Assembly: GCA_033239005.1 (NCBI GenBank)
Contig: BSQZ01000013.1
Span: 8,917,282 to 8,981,281 of the forward strand
DNA: 64,000 nt
From: Lamellibrachia satsuma
Lineage: Eukaryota; Annelida; Polychaeta; Sabellida; Siboglinidae
Direction: 5' to 3'
The stretch's first letter is position 1; each line of letters begins with the position of its first letter. Positions 22,072-33,769 of the stretch are shown here, one piece after another. Under the pieces are notes generated by a model, which saw nothing but the letters and a program-made list of their open reading frames with translations, made no database searches and was not told where the DNA came from. The position numbers were made by a program, and so were the translations under genes.

Positions 22072-25000
22072 CTCCCAGCTCGAAGAGATTGACACAACCC
22101 TCTGTCTACAAAAACTGTCGCTGTCAAAACGCGATGTTCCCCTTCCAGCAAACATCCATCCTGGAGTATTCACGACCTTGGCCTGCAGGTACAACATTGA
22201 CCGGCTTGAAGAGACCATCAGTGGTGAGGGGTCATCCCACAGAGTCAATGGAATTGCCGTCCAAATCAAGTTGGTCGACCCACAGCCATCCAACGTCCTG
22301 CCATCAGTTGACAAAACAAAGAAGAGAAGTATTAGCACTCCACCACTAATGGACAACGAGAGGGGCCGCCACAAGCAAGTGTAGAGGTTGACACCTCGGC
22401 TGTGGCTCAGCCTGCCAGAGAGAAGAACCTCGTCTGGATCATGGCACGCATGTTAGAACAAGAAGATCAGTCAGTCAGCAGCTGGACAGTCTTTAACATC
22501 CTGACTCGAGATGATGTCACTGTCGTTCCAGACAATGTGGGGTACCTACCCACCATCAATGCTCCCGCGACGCAAATGGTTACTGTCAACGAGGTGCTCA
22601 ACCAGCGTTCTTTAGAGTTGACCAAGACCGCATGTGTATTTGACCAGGCGCTATATGCAAAGGCTGCTGAGGTCACATGGAAACATCCTGACAAGTTTAA
22701 GACGACCATCATCATCAGGCTTGGAGTATTCCACACCATAAGCACACTGCTGGCAATTGTTGGGAAGCGATTCCATGATGCTGGGTTACGTGATCTGTGC
22801 ATTGAGTCAGGTGTGATTGCAGATGGTTATATTTCTGGAGTGATGGATGGTCGCAAGTACAACTGGGCAGCCAGACTCGACAAGCTAGTATATGAAGCTC
22901 TCATCAGGCTGGCATGGAAAGGTTTCCTCTCATGGTTGCAAGCCAATCACACTGACGACGTGGTCCACATGAATGAAACACTGAAGACCATCAGTAACAT
23001 CTGCAAAGATGTGTCACAAGCGTCGTTGAAGCAGGTCCTCCAAAACAGGTCATGTGCCCGCATCATGCGTCTGTTTGAAGTCTACCTTGAATTCCTGCGA
23101 ATTGGAAATGGGAGCCTCTCAACCTTCTGGTTGTCCTATCTGGACATGGTTGAGATTTTGCTAGGCCTGCGTCGAGCATCAAGAGTGGAACACTGGATGC
23201 TACACATGGCGTCTATTCGTGCAATAATCCTCTGGTGCTTCGCATATAACAGGCATAACTGCGCACGCCACCTCCCGTTCTATTATGCTCAGATGACCCA
23301 ACTGCCCGTCGAACACCCAGATGTCCATGCTGAATTTATGCAAGGTGGCTTTTCATTTCAGCTCGGCTCCATAAACCCTTTTGGGCGAATCCCTGTCGAC
23401 CAGACGATAGAGGAAACAGTTAACAAAGACGCCCAAACGCCTGGTGGAACAAAGTGGTTCAGTTTGAAGCCACGAGCTGCGAGCAAGTACTAACAGCCGA
23501 GTACAGGATCATGTACTCGAGAGAGCTGAGAGACGTGATTGGAATAGGCGGTTCCAAGCTGGCTCATCCAGACCTCCAAAGGTCCAGCATCTGGAAAGAC
23601 GACGCAGATTTCGAGTTCCTGTTTGCCATGATGGAGAACAGCTGGCTGAATCCAATGTGTCATGAAGAGACTGAACTTGTCAGCTTATCGACTGGTACTG
23701 TGGCCCCAGCAGATGTTGCCAAATATCTTCTGGGAGCTCATCAAGTAGGAAAAGAAGCACACCAGATGTTCAAGAAGAAATGCTTAGAACAAGCTCCACC
23801 AACAATGAAATTCAACGACAAGATGATAAAGCAAAACTTGAATACATTCTCCAATGTAAACGCAAAGAAAGCCTGTGGAAGAGGAAAAGCCAAAGAGGTG
23901 GTCCTGAAGGCGGAGATAAATTTGTTTGGCCACATGATCCTTGTTGCTCAGAGTAGACAGCTGCACACGAGGGATGTCCTGGCTCACGCACTAGGTCCTC
24001 TACCCTGGGCACTAGCAAATGCTGATGGATCTTTGCGGAAGACGACCAAGGTTGCACTCGCTAGAGAGTTGGAGAGAAACGTTTCTCCAGCAGAAGATAT
24101 CCCTGACCCATCAACCTGCATCATTGGTTGAATGAGCTTGGAGCAGAAGATGAACGGCAACAACAAGAAGTTTGCACAGCTGACAGAATCTGTCACGTCT
24201 CTAGTCTTGCATAAAGGTTCACAGAGTCACAGCCTGGTGAATTTCATCGTCGAACAATGGAAACTGCCGAAGTACAGGGATAAGTTACATGACAAGTCAC
24301 TGTGTGTAACCTGTGAGGAGGTCTGCTACAAGATGACAAAAGATGACTGGGTGGAAGTCAGAGAACTGAGGTCTACACAAGAAGAAGCAGACACTCGTGT
24401 GCTCTTACATGCACTGCACGCTGCAAAGGCCGGGTCAAATGCAAGCCGAAGACACAGATGTCATGGTGTTCCGCTTTGGATTCAACAGAGACATCCACAG
24501 CTCCATTTATCAAGTGTGGAGCAAAAAACCACACAGGATTCAACGACTTTTGGAAACGGGCCATTGGGAGACAGCATCTGCGACGCCTAATTGGAATACA
24601 TGCCTTCACAGGTTGTGACACTGTGAGTGCCATCACAGGCCGTGGGAAGCTGGGCGCCCTGAAACTGACGAAAAATGACAAAGCATACCAGGAGACTTTC
24701 AGCCAACTTGGTCAGTCCTGGGAGGTCTCTAAGCAACTATTTAACAAAATACAAATGTTTACCTGCCACCTGTATGCGACAACTGTCAGCACTGACGAAA
24801 TGAATGAACTACGCTACCAACTCTTCTGTGCTAAACGAGGAGAGGTCGAGTCCAGCTTCCACCATGCAGAGATTGCCTCCACGTGCATGTTCTTCGTGCC
24901 AACTACCAACCATCAATCTGCTGCCTTCAGACTCAGCCATTTGTGGCAGACCTGAATGAGTATGCATGGACGACAGGTGATGACTGCCATCTGGTCATTG

Positions 25001-25193
25001 AGTGGATACCCACTCCTCCAGCCCCAGAGGCAGCCTTGGAACTGTTGTCATGCAAGAACCCGCGTTCGTGCAAACTGCCAAGCTGCATGTGTCTGGCACC
25101 AACATGTGCAAGTTACATACGTGCAGTAATCAGAAGAAAGAGGAACAGTTCGCAGTTGAACTAGGTGACTCTGATGATGGCGATGATGATTGA
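22072..25193 (+). pseudogene. Multicopy transposon-type protein with PIN/FEN-like nuclease region, broken
   Basis: Coding sequence in at least five frames: 22072-22384, 22402-23493, 23490-24131, 24132-24440 and 24470-25193. Recognisable segments in order: RLEETISGEGSSHRVNGIAV; DQALYAKAAEVTW to DLCIESGVIADG; a Trp-rich helical region; FGRIPVDQTIEETVN; GTVAPADVAKYLL; then EEADTRVLLHALHAAKAG, EDTDVMV and GIHAFTGCDTVSAITGRGK. The last three resemble the acidic metal-binding motifs and helix-hairpin of PIN/FEN-XPG nucleases. A Cys-rich tail (LSCKNPRSCKLPSCMCLAP) follows. I know this protein only as a repetitive family of invertebrate genomes, presumed mobile. A TGA after CIIG, several frameshifts and loss of the N-terminus at the 22071 joint show it is inactive. 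Confidence 0.7.
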
Positions 25194-25535
25194 ACTGATA
25201 AACAATAAGCCTATAATTCTGGGCTATATGTAAGTTATTGTTCTGAGCTATGTTATGGAGAAATTTTATTGTTTAGTAGGGTATGTAATATTCCATATGC
25301 ATCGTAAGATTGTAGTATGTGGAACTTAAACAATAAAATGTTATTTTGTGACCTTACCAAAATGTTTTTCAAAGAGCTGAAAACCACCACTAAACTGCCA
25401 CTCAGCCAAGGTTATCATATCAAAATATGTCCCATAGACATGGACTATTTCAAAAATCATAACTAGATCTTGCCCCCTCCCCCCCCCCCCCGATGGTACC
25501 AATAAGTGAAATGTCTGGTCTTGGCCCATGGACTA
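25194..25535. mobile_element. Right end of the TIR-type DNA transposon
   Basis: Non-coding tail after the nuclease-like protein, with AATAAA near 25331 and a C12 run near 25480-25491. It ends GGTCTTGGCCCATGGACTA (25517-25535), the inverse of 16347-16364, then GTA. The next bases (gcgccacctcccgg) match, at 13 of 14 positions, the sequence expected after the left flank, judged from the empty paralogous sites near 17798 and 19941. Confidence 0.6.
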
Positions 25536-25559
25536 GTAGCGCCACCTCCCGGAGCTTAG

Positions 25560-25905
25560 ATAATCGTTTTGCCATGCATCACCCGCAACCGATACATTCA
25601 TACCACTGGTACAATCACATTTACGTATTCTTCACATACACTTATTTTGTCTGTTTCTCGTGGCTACTGTATACAGTACTGCTTTGCTGAGGACATTTTG
25701 TATAATTGTGAAGCTCAAATTTGAATGTGCAACAATGTAAAAGCCTGTATTTGAAAATATTACTTTTTATGCATGCAACATTCCGTGGCAGTCAGGCTTC
25801 TAGGAAGATCCTCGTGGTGGCTCGTGTCTTCTCCCTCCGCGTCCTTCCTTAGTGATAATGTTTTCATTCACAAACGAGAGACTACTGAACAATGACGACC
25901 ATGTT
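25560..25905. other. Intergenic, no gene seen
   Basis: No exon or repeat recognised before the (CGCA)n run at about 25910-25960. Confidence 0.35.
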
Positions 25906-25970
25906 AGTACACGCACGCACGCACGCACGCACGCACGCAGGCACGCACGCACGTACGCACGATTCTAGGC

Positions 25971-26566
25971 CAATACCCCACTGGACAATATCCCCCTTAA
26001 GACAAAATCACCCTAGGACAATACTCCCGGATAATATCCCCTGTTCATAAGCAACCATAAAATAACACTCATATTTATTATACTCTCTACTCTTTACCGG
26101 CAGGACAAATTTTTATGTGTGTTACATTGGGTCACTGGTAAATTCAGGAAAACAAAGAAGTAAATGTGAGTGAGTTTATGCACCATGCCTGACTCGAATC
26201 AAATCAAATCATTTCTTAGTTGGCTCATCTCAAAGAGCCAGCAGATTAAACTTGTAATGTGTGATACACTGGGTCACTGGGTCACTGAGTCACTGGGTCA
26301 CGGGCAAATTCAGGATCTCAAAGAAGGAGCCATTATAATTGCGTTTGTATCATAAACCTATGTTCAAATCAAAGCATTGAAGAAACAATCAGAATGATGA
26401 ACTTATGAAAGCTCAATATGCTGATAAACTGCATTATGCAGTAACGTATATCTAGATAAATATGTATGTATCTACCTTTAGATTAGGGATTTTTTTCCGG
26501 GTGAATATTATCTTAGGGGAATATTATCCTAGGGAGATATTGTCCGGGGGGATTATGTCCTAATAC
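25971..26566. mobile_element. Possible 0.6 kb inverted-repeat element inside a CACG microsatellite
   Basis: The left arm (25971-26040) and the inverse of the right arm (26495-26566) share repeated ggacaatatcccc- and cctagga-aatatcccc-type blocks. (CACG)n runs border the element on both outer sides (25910-25960 and 26572-26695) in the same orientation, as expected for insertion into one microsatellite. The arms are imperfect and no transposase is present. Confidence 0.4.
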
Positions 26567-27169
26567 CCACACACGCACACACGCGCACGCACGCACGCAC
26601 CCACACAAGCACACGCACGCACACGCACACGTACACACACAAACGCACGCACGCACGCACGCATACACACACGCACGCACGCACGCACGCACATACGTCC
26701 CTATGCAGTCCATTTTAAGGTCAACTTCTAGAAACGTCTAGCAGATTGTTACAAGACTAGCATTATGTTTGGGTTCGTCGTACGTGTTTATCCCAAAGGT
26801 GAGCTTCAGATCTTTCACTTAAAACTTTACGAGCTCTTGGACTATACTGCTGTAACGGATGACTTCTGTCACAGCGTCGTAACACCGTAACCACATACAT
26901 TGCATAATACAGATCTGCTTTACACCGTTTTAATAGTTTCAGTATAGCTATTTCAAACAGCCGTCATTTTATTGATTATTTACACTACTGCGACACGCAT
27001 CGACTAGCACTACTCACTGTAGTGGCGCAGAGAACCAGTTCGCGATCATTGACCGGAACGATAATTATACCGGCGATTATTCGTTTGATTGGCGGTGTGT
27101 ACTATGTAGGCATCTCATCGAGTATGCATGTATGTATGCCCCACCCAGGCCGATGTTCAGTCGGTTCAG

Positions 27170-27540
27170 TATTCGATATTCACGGAACTGAGGTTAACAG
27201 TACGTGTCACAGAGGCGTTCGTTTATGTGCAGTGAGCATGTCACGGAGGTGTTCGGTGATTGTGTGCAGTGTGCGAGTCACGGAAGTGATTATAATCGGT
27301 GATTATGTGCAAAGTGAGATTCGCGTAGGTGTTCGGTGTCTATGTGCAGGGTCGATGTCACGGAGGTGTTCGGTGTCTATGTGCAGGGTCGATGTCACGG
27401 AGGTGTTCGGTGTCTATGTGCAGGGTCGATGTCACGGAGGTGTTCGGTGTCTGTGTGTTGGATGCGTGTCTCGGAGGTGTCCGGTATCTATGTGCAGGGT
27501 CGATGTTATGGAGGTGCTCGGTGTCTGTGTGAAGGATGCG
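27170..27540 (+). repeat. 37-bp minisatellite
   Basis: Units with gaggtgttcggtgtctatgt recur at 37-bp spacing (for example 27361 and 27398), with divergent units at both edges. The three open frames over it follow from the period. Confidence 0.88.
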
Positions 27541-27611
27541 AATCTTTCAATTATGGTGGTTTCCGAATCCCTGGTTGTGAAGACTACCACCAATTCATCT
27601 ACAATCATACG

Positions 27612-27800
27612 TAGAACCCGCTATTCCAGTTTACAGTTAGCAACTGAAATGTAGTTGTGTATATGTTATCCACCAACAGTTGGTAACACTTTTTGTGGAC
27701 ATCTGGTATCAGAAAAATCGGTCGGCCGATGGGTAGTTGCTAACTATTTGTCGGCAGACAGTAAACTGTTGGCAACTGAAAGTCGGTATGTGTATGGCGG
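27612..27800. mobile_element. Possible short MITE
   Basis: Left CCCGCTAT and right ATGGCGGG form a short inverted end pair, and inner blocks around gttagcaactgaaa and gttggcaactgaaa are related. No clear target duplication, so this is tentative. Confidence 0.25.
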
Positions 27801-28197
27801 GCTTTAGTAGTCGAGTAAACAAGGTCGTTATGTAAAAGAGGCAGGTTACCTGGTGCTAAAGTGTGCTGGTTTACGGATACGAAACTCAAACGAGTAGGTT
27901 TTAACACGAATTAATAGACACAGGTCTCACCAACGTCGAATGGCGTCATTGTTGTAGGCGAACGAGGTCAAACAGTAGTCTCATAAGGAATGGTTCGATT
28001 AACTTATGTAAGCCTGCTGCGTCTGGAAGAGTACAGTTAGGTCACACTGCTTGCAATAAACTAAAGCGCCCTCGGCCGGAGATGTTTCTCGGTCGGAGGT
28101 GCATCTTGGAAGCGCCGAGCAGGTAGTGTGTAAAACATCAGGGACGTGACGCAGTATATCATTCCCTACTCAGGTTTAGAACAGTGTACATCCATTC

Positions 28198-28331
28198 TCT
28201 CGAACAGCCGTATAGTGGAGACGTGTATGGTACACCCGTATGGTGAAGACGTGTATTGTACACCCGTATAGTGAAGACGTTGCTGCCTCTCTCTGATGAA
28301 CCTCTCGATGACGAGGCACCCCTAGAACACG
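28198..28331 (+). other. Exon-like duplicate, decayed partner of 31502-31606
   Basis: Ends GTGAAGACG...GAACACG|GTAAGT. The last 60 bp, the donor and at least 80 bp beyond it align with 31550-31690. The front holds a short internal triplication of cgtat-gtg-agacgtgt units and a stop. Either a pseudo-exon or part of a dispersed repeat. Confidence 0.4.
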
Positions 28332-28904
28332 GTAAGTGTAATATTCTCGACACTTTGCAGTGAATCAGTCGGCACACATCGAGTGACGCTCTCGTGCAGG
28401 GAAGGCAATCAGGGCCTCGGTGACATATTAACTTATGCTGCGTTGCAATGGGCTCACATTCATCGTGAACACGTGTCCACGACTTGTAAATAGCGTTTTA
28501 TCTACTACCGTCCGGTTGGAGGAATTCGCTGATCTCAAACAAGTTGTGCACACAAAACGTTGTCCGCGACCCGTATTCAGGGTAAATTGTTCAGGTAAAT
28601 TATTCAGTTGATTCCAGAACTGATAGACCGTAGCTACGAACAACGCCCGATTGAGTGTGGTTTTGCAACACTAGAGACCAGGAGATTAAGAGTTACCAAA
28701 ATAAAAGTTATTTAAAATATTGAATGTCTATGAAGATACTGACATAAACGTGTTCTTGGTGGTAGGTGGCTGAACTAAACGGCACAAAGGGTAGGACCAG
28801 TAAAAGACCAGTGTCATCAGAAAATAATCACTCTTCCAGAGGAGGATAACTGAATGGAACAAATGATCTGTTGATTGCGTTAATGTACGAATGTATGTTA
28901 AATA

Positions 28905-29115
28905 AAATTGACAAATATCTGATACGGACGGACTACGCATTAACATAAAAAAATGGTGGACTCTCGATTAGCCAATTACTTTCTTGTCCATTTGTCATCT
29001 GAAGCTTATCGGTGTGGGTGGCAATCTTGTTAAATATTGTTAAATCTTGTAAAATATTGTTAACTGTTGTTAAATATTTGTAAATCTCGTTAAATATGGT
29101 TAAATCTTGTTAAAT
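28905..29115. repeat. Dispersed repeat copy and AT-rich tandem
   Basis: 28905-29010 resembles 12975-13100 (aaaattgacaaatatct, then ggactctcgattagccaa). It is followed by short degenerate repeats of ttgttaaatattgttaaatc to about 29115. Confidence 0.6.
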
Positions 29116-29486
29116 ACGAGCGTACCTGAACGCATTATTTAGCATAGGCATCTTCCGCAACCCGGGACAACACCACTTCAGTGAACACGCATAACACGCT
29201 GTACCAAACACAATCACGGCCCGTCCTCATTCGGGTGCAGTTGCTAGGTGCCTGGGCGTGTGTGAGGGCATTTCTCAGCGGTAAGTTCGAACAGACACGG
29301 CCCGATGCGTTCACAAGCTACCCGGACTGATAGGGTGTAGTAGGGTATGCTCATCTAATATCAATACAACAGCGTAATGATACAACAGCAGACACGTCTT
29401 CGCCTTTCTACTCGGAGCGGTCATTCTCTTCAGTACAGTGGCCTCTCGGAACAAGAACTCCAGATGTGCGGAACGTTCGCTTAAAA

Positions 29487-30584
29487 CAGAGGTTTTCAAA
29501 TTGTTTTGAACCATGGCCCCTTTTTTACAGGTTGTTTCCATGACGACCCCCATTCCTTCTGATTCCTAAATAAATACTGTGCTCTCTTCCTCCTTTGTTC
29601 CCTGCTGTACAGGGGTGAGGGTCAGGTACAGTTACTGTATTGTCGAGTCACTCTTTCTGTTCTTTCTTTCCATAGTTTTCCATCTGCAGCCCCCTCTCTC
29701 CATCTTTCATCCTCCCCGATCTTCTCATATCCCTCCTCACGCAGTCCTCCCATCTCAGATGTGGCCTTCCCCTTTGCTGCGTATTTGATGTTTTACTACC
29801 TCTGCTCCATTTGCTAGTTTGCCTGCATCCGTCTTACCAAGTGGCCTGTCCATCTCATCCGGATTTTCACCAATCTTCCTGTTAGGCTACCCAGTCACAA
29901 ACTTGCAGCTTCTGTTGTTGTTGTTCTGTCAACGCCACTGTCTCCGGACCATACAGGCATGCAGGTGTAACACACGTTCTCAGGACTTTCCCTTTCAGCT
30001 TTTTCGAAATTGTTCTGTCCAACATGACTCCCTCTACCTTTCTCCAAGCATTCGCTCCCTCTGAATGCTATCCTCCGTAACCATTCCTCAAAGGTACACA
30101 AAGCCTAAAAATCGTGTTCACGTATCACACACCATATCATATTCACCGGCACTAAATCGTGTTCACGTATCACACACCATATCATGTTCACTGGCACTAA
30201 ATCGTGTTCACGTATCACACAACATACATAATTAGAATAGCGTGAAACTGATAAATGGCTTTATTTACATTTATTTATTTACACTTATTTCAGGCGATAA
30301 CATCATTAAAACACTTCACTTCAACTCCTCATAACTTTCACTCCACTTACAGTGACTTCGAGCAACATCTGCAGTGAAGACAAACGAATTTTCTAATTGG
30401 TCGAAACTAAATCATGACGATCTACTTAAGATTTCTGGTGCGGATTTTGAATTTTGCTCGTAAATCTTGCGTGATTAATCATACGTTTTAATGGTACACG
30501 AATTGAATTTACAAGGGATATTAAAACGATCCCCCTGACATTGCTAAACCACCCCCAGGGGGGTCACAAGTTTTAGAACCGCTG
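29487..30584. mobile_element. Non-autonomous hAT-type element, 1,098 bp, with 8-bp target duplication
   Basis: The left end CAGAGGTTTTCAAATTGTTT and the inverse of the right end, CAGCGGTTCTAAAACTTGTG, are matching terminal inverted repeats. Identical GCTTAAAA octamers flank them at 29479-29486 and 30585-30592. An 8-bp duplication and CAG...CTG ends are typical of the hAT superfamily. No transposase frame is present. Inside lie a dispersed repeat (about 29640-30060) related to 48980-49210 and 52138-52330, and a roughly 51-bp tandem triplication at 30108-30232. Confidence 0.85.
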
Positions 30585-30592
30585 GCTTAAAA

Positions 30593-31501
30593 GGAACAAC
30601 TTTGAAATCCCGTTCTGGCCTGCAATGTTTATGTACCCATGGATATAAGGATATATGGAACAGTCTCAACATCAAGCTCATAGTGATGTGCGTGCAATAA
30701 TACAAATTACAGTGCACAATTTGTTCAATTACTGCTGTGTTAAAATATATTTCAAAGTAAACAATTACAATGTAAAATGTAAAAAGTGTGATGCCACCAT
30801 TTTCGATCGACATTCGATCCACGAGGTATATTTAACCCGCACAATGAATACATAGGATCGTTAGTGCGCCAACAGCGTGCAGTACTCGTCGCTAGAAACG
30901 CGGCTAGCAACATGTCAACAAACGCCAGAATAGCTAAGCGCGATATTGTAACAGCACGCCACTCAAGATTATTCTGTTTTAAGGTAAGTAGGCATACTTA
31001 CATATTGGGTTTGTATGTTAGACATAGCTTACGCACCTGCTGTTATTATTCAGCACAACCGTTTAAATCTTTACTCCATATATGGTTCAGGGATTCGTGT
31101 ATGGCAATTATATAATTCTGTTATGCAATTAAATATGCCACACGGGCGCGGACAGTGCCAAGTCACGCTCACGCTGTAACGACAAGCCTCAGTTCAGGTA
31201 CGTTCCCGTCGAACTGGGGGAAGAAAACTAGGACATTGTAAATTTTGTCTTAAGTTTTATGAAGTATACTGAAAATAACCCTTTTCAAGGGCTAACAAAC
31301 GCGTATGTGTATATGCTTGTGGGTCCACAGGTCAACATATAAAGATCACCAGCTCAGCTAGGCGAACTTGTCGAACATTGTTCTTATTATAATGGTTTGT
31401 TTAATTTATGTAATCTCGCCGTGTGTGTACGAGCACAATTACGTCATTTGATATGAAGTAATGCTCCCTGTGATGTTGTATGACTCGTTCTGTTTCCACA
31501 G
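30593..31501. other. Intergenic, one weak exon candidate
   Basis: An ATG at about 30912 opens a short basic frame (MSTNARIAKRDIV...) that reads into a good donor, AAG|GTAAGT, near 30985. Nothing joins it convincingly, so no gene is called. Confidence 0.2.
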
Positions 31502-31606
31502 ACATTGCCACACAACGTACCTTGATTTTCAAACACAGTCGTGTAGTGAAGACGTCGCTGTCTGCATCCGATACACCTGCCACTGATGGCGTACCCGGAG
31601 AACAGG
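31502..31606 (+). other. Orphan exon candidate, phase 1-1
   Basis: A pyrimidine-rich acceptor (ctgtttccacag) precedes a 105-bp segment open in the phase 1-1 frame (IATQRTLIFKHSRVV..., then KTSLSASDTPATDGVPGEQ) that ends in a consensus donor, G|GTAAGT. Symmetric phase suits an exon that can be duplicated without shifting the frame, and a decayed relative exists at 28198-28331. No flanking exon of the same gene was found. Confidence 0.35.
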
Positions 31607-31725
31607 GTAAGTGTAATGTTCTAGACACTTTGTAATGAATTAATCGAAACACTGCGAGCGACGCTCTCGTGAAGGGACTGTGTGTTAAAGGAAGGCCTCG
31701 TCAACACCGTTAAACATTCGTCAAG

Positions 31726-32385
31726 GTGCGTCCAGTCTACCTCCCGTCTATCTACAGTCTACATCCAATCTACATCCAGTCTATCTACAGTCTACCTCTA
31801 GTTTATGTCCAGTCTACCGCCCGTCTATCTACAGTCTACATCCAGTCTACATCCAGTCTACCTCCCGTCTATCTACAGTCTACATCCAGTCTACATCCAG
31901 TCTACATTCAGTCTACCTCCAGTCTACCTCTAGTTTATGTCCAGTCTACCTCCCGTCTATCTACAGTCTACATCCAGTCTACCTACAGTCTACCTCTAGT
32001 TTATGTCCAGTCTACCTCCCGTCTATCTACAGTCTACATCCAGTCTACCTCCAGTCTACCTCCAGTCTACATGCAGTCGACCTTCAGTCTACTTCCAGTC
32101 TACCTCCATTCTACCTCAAGTCTACCTCCAGTCTACATCCAGTCTCTGTCCAGTCTACCTCCCGTCTACCGCCAGTCTACCTCCAGTCTACCCCAAGTCT
32201 ACCTCTATTCTACATCCAGTATATGTCCAGTTTACCTCCAGTCTACCTCCAGTCTACATCCAGTCTACCTCCAGTCTACGTCGTGTCTACATCCAGTCTA
32301 CCTCCAGTATGCCTCCAGTATACCTCCATTCTACACCAAGTCTACTTCCAGTCTATATCCAGTCTACCTCCAGTCTATTAACAAT
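31726..32385 (+). repeat. 11-bp minisatellite, about 60 units
   Basis: tctacctccag and tctacatccag variants in tandem over 660 bp. Ser-Thr-Tyr-Pro-rich open frames are products of the repeat. Confidence 0.95.
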
Positions 32386-32472
32386 TCTTCTAAAAAAAGG
32401 GGGCTCGTTCGAACCCCCAACCCCCCCCCCCCCGCTTCCAGGACGGGCATATGAAGCGCCGCGCTTAGGTAT

Positions 32473-32760
32473 TCAAATATGTTGAAGTGTCCTTCTTTGA
32501 TTTTGCTGTCCTACCAGCTCTAGCTTGTACGTTGCTTGTACGTTGTCCATTAAATCAATCACCGTGGTGAACCCGCCTTGGAGCGAATTCAGGTGGAAAA
32601 CGATGTTTTTTAAGTATGCCAGCTTTAAGAGCCACCTTTGTCCGAAAGTTTTTTTTACGAATTTTCGAGATTGTTCCTTGCCGACGCGGTCAAAAAAAGT
32701 TAAAGCCAACGGACCTCACTATGGAATAGCTGGGCCTCTTGGTGCACAAGGACACCATTT
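32473..32760 (-). pseudogene. hAT-type transposase remnant (FAM200/ZBED5-like)
   Basis: On the minus strand LFHSEVRWL, then in a second frame FFDRVGKE, RWLLKLAYLKNIVFHLNSL, LQGGFTTVIDLMDNVQA and YKLEL appear in the order found in domesticated and mobile hAT transposases of the FAM200/ZBED5/GTF2IRD2 type (HTEVRWL, then W-LAYL-DI--HLN-LN--LQG). A stop and frameshift between HSEVRWL and FFDRV, and loss of both ends, mean it is dead. Confidence 0.6.
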
Positions 32761-32885
32761 TCAAATGCTGTTTGTGAACTTAACGACGTCGTGTGAATCG
32801 TCTCGCTTCCATGCGCTTTGCATCTGTCGTCTCCATTGTCAATGTGTACGACAGCTCGTACGTGTGACTGCAGCATATTTATAAA

Positions 32886-33105
32886 AAGTCACGAGTTTCG
32901 ATCACAACAGTGTAATCATATAATCATATGTGGCGCTAGTGTTAGATCAACGTACTGTTTAAAAATGTAGCAGACAATAATGTGTTCGGCGGACCGAGAC
33001 GTCTTGACGGTGCTGCACTGTACGGCCCGCTAAATATTGTATGCATTTATCGCATGTTGCATGTGCCGCGTTCGAGTTATTGGTGTACGGCCATGCAGTC
33101 TACTT
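32886..33105. repeat. Dispersed repeat, copy 1 of a close pair
   Basis: Matches 35222-35420: shared tttcgat-acaa-agtgtaatc, aaatgtagcagac and ggaccgagacgtct blocks, and gccgcgtt-gagtta near the end. Direct orientation, 2.3 kb apart. Confidence 0.7.
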
Positions 33106-33769
33106 ACGGCTGTACCATGTCATCCTATTAACAAAACACCCCATTGAACATCCACACCCTAATGCCCGCTCTCAAATTGTACGCTGAGAGGTGTGCACCA
33201 TCACTGCGACACAACATTACTCTCTGCATCAGAATACTAAATTAGACGTTTCGTAGGCAGATAAACCTGCCACATTTTACAGACAACGCGGTGAAAATGC
33301 AAAGGACAAATTTGTAATGTGTTGAAAAACAAAAATTGTATAGCTTTGACCACTGTTTTCACATCCAGTGTGAACAGTTGGCAACGTTCACTGGCGGCGT
33401 GTGTAAATCCAGTCAACTGAATGATCAGTCAGATGGTATCTCGTCAACCGCGCAACCAGCCAAACATCACCGTGACGGCGCACCTATACAAGACCCATGA
33501 ATTACTTGTGCTGTGCGAGCAAGCAGCCGGTGTGGAAGCGGCTTTGTCCTCGGGTATTAATGTTCATTAGTATAAAACAGCCAACACGACGGGGCTTCAG
33601 AGACGGGGAACACAAACACAGACACTTACGCCCACTAGCGGGCAACATACATTATAGGGTTCCTACTGCCAAAAAAATGGGGCTAAAAATAAATCACCCA
33701 TGTACACAGTGGGGGTACAAATCAAATAGAAAACGAAGGATGTGTGAGATATTTTAGAGCTGGAGGGCG

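Noticed and set aside
31726..32454. Ser-Thr-Tyr-Pro-rich frame resembling a mucin or collagen-like repeat
   Set aside because: An 11-bp unit is read in a shifting frame; no signal peptide, no splice context.
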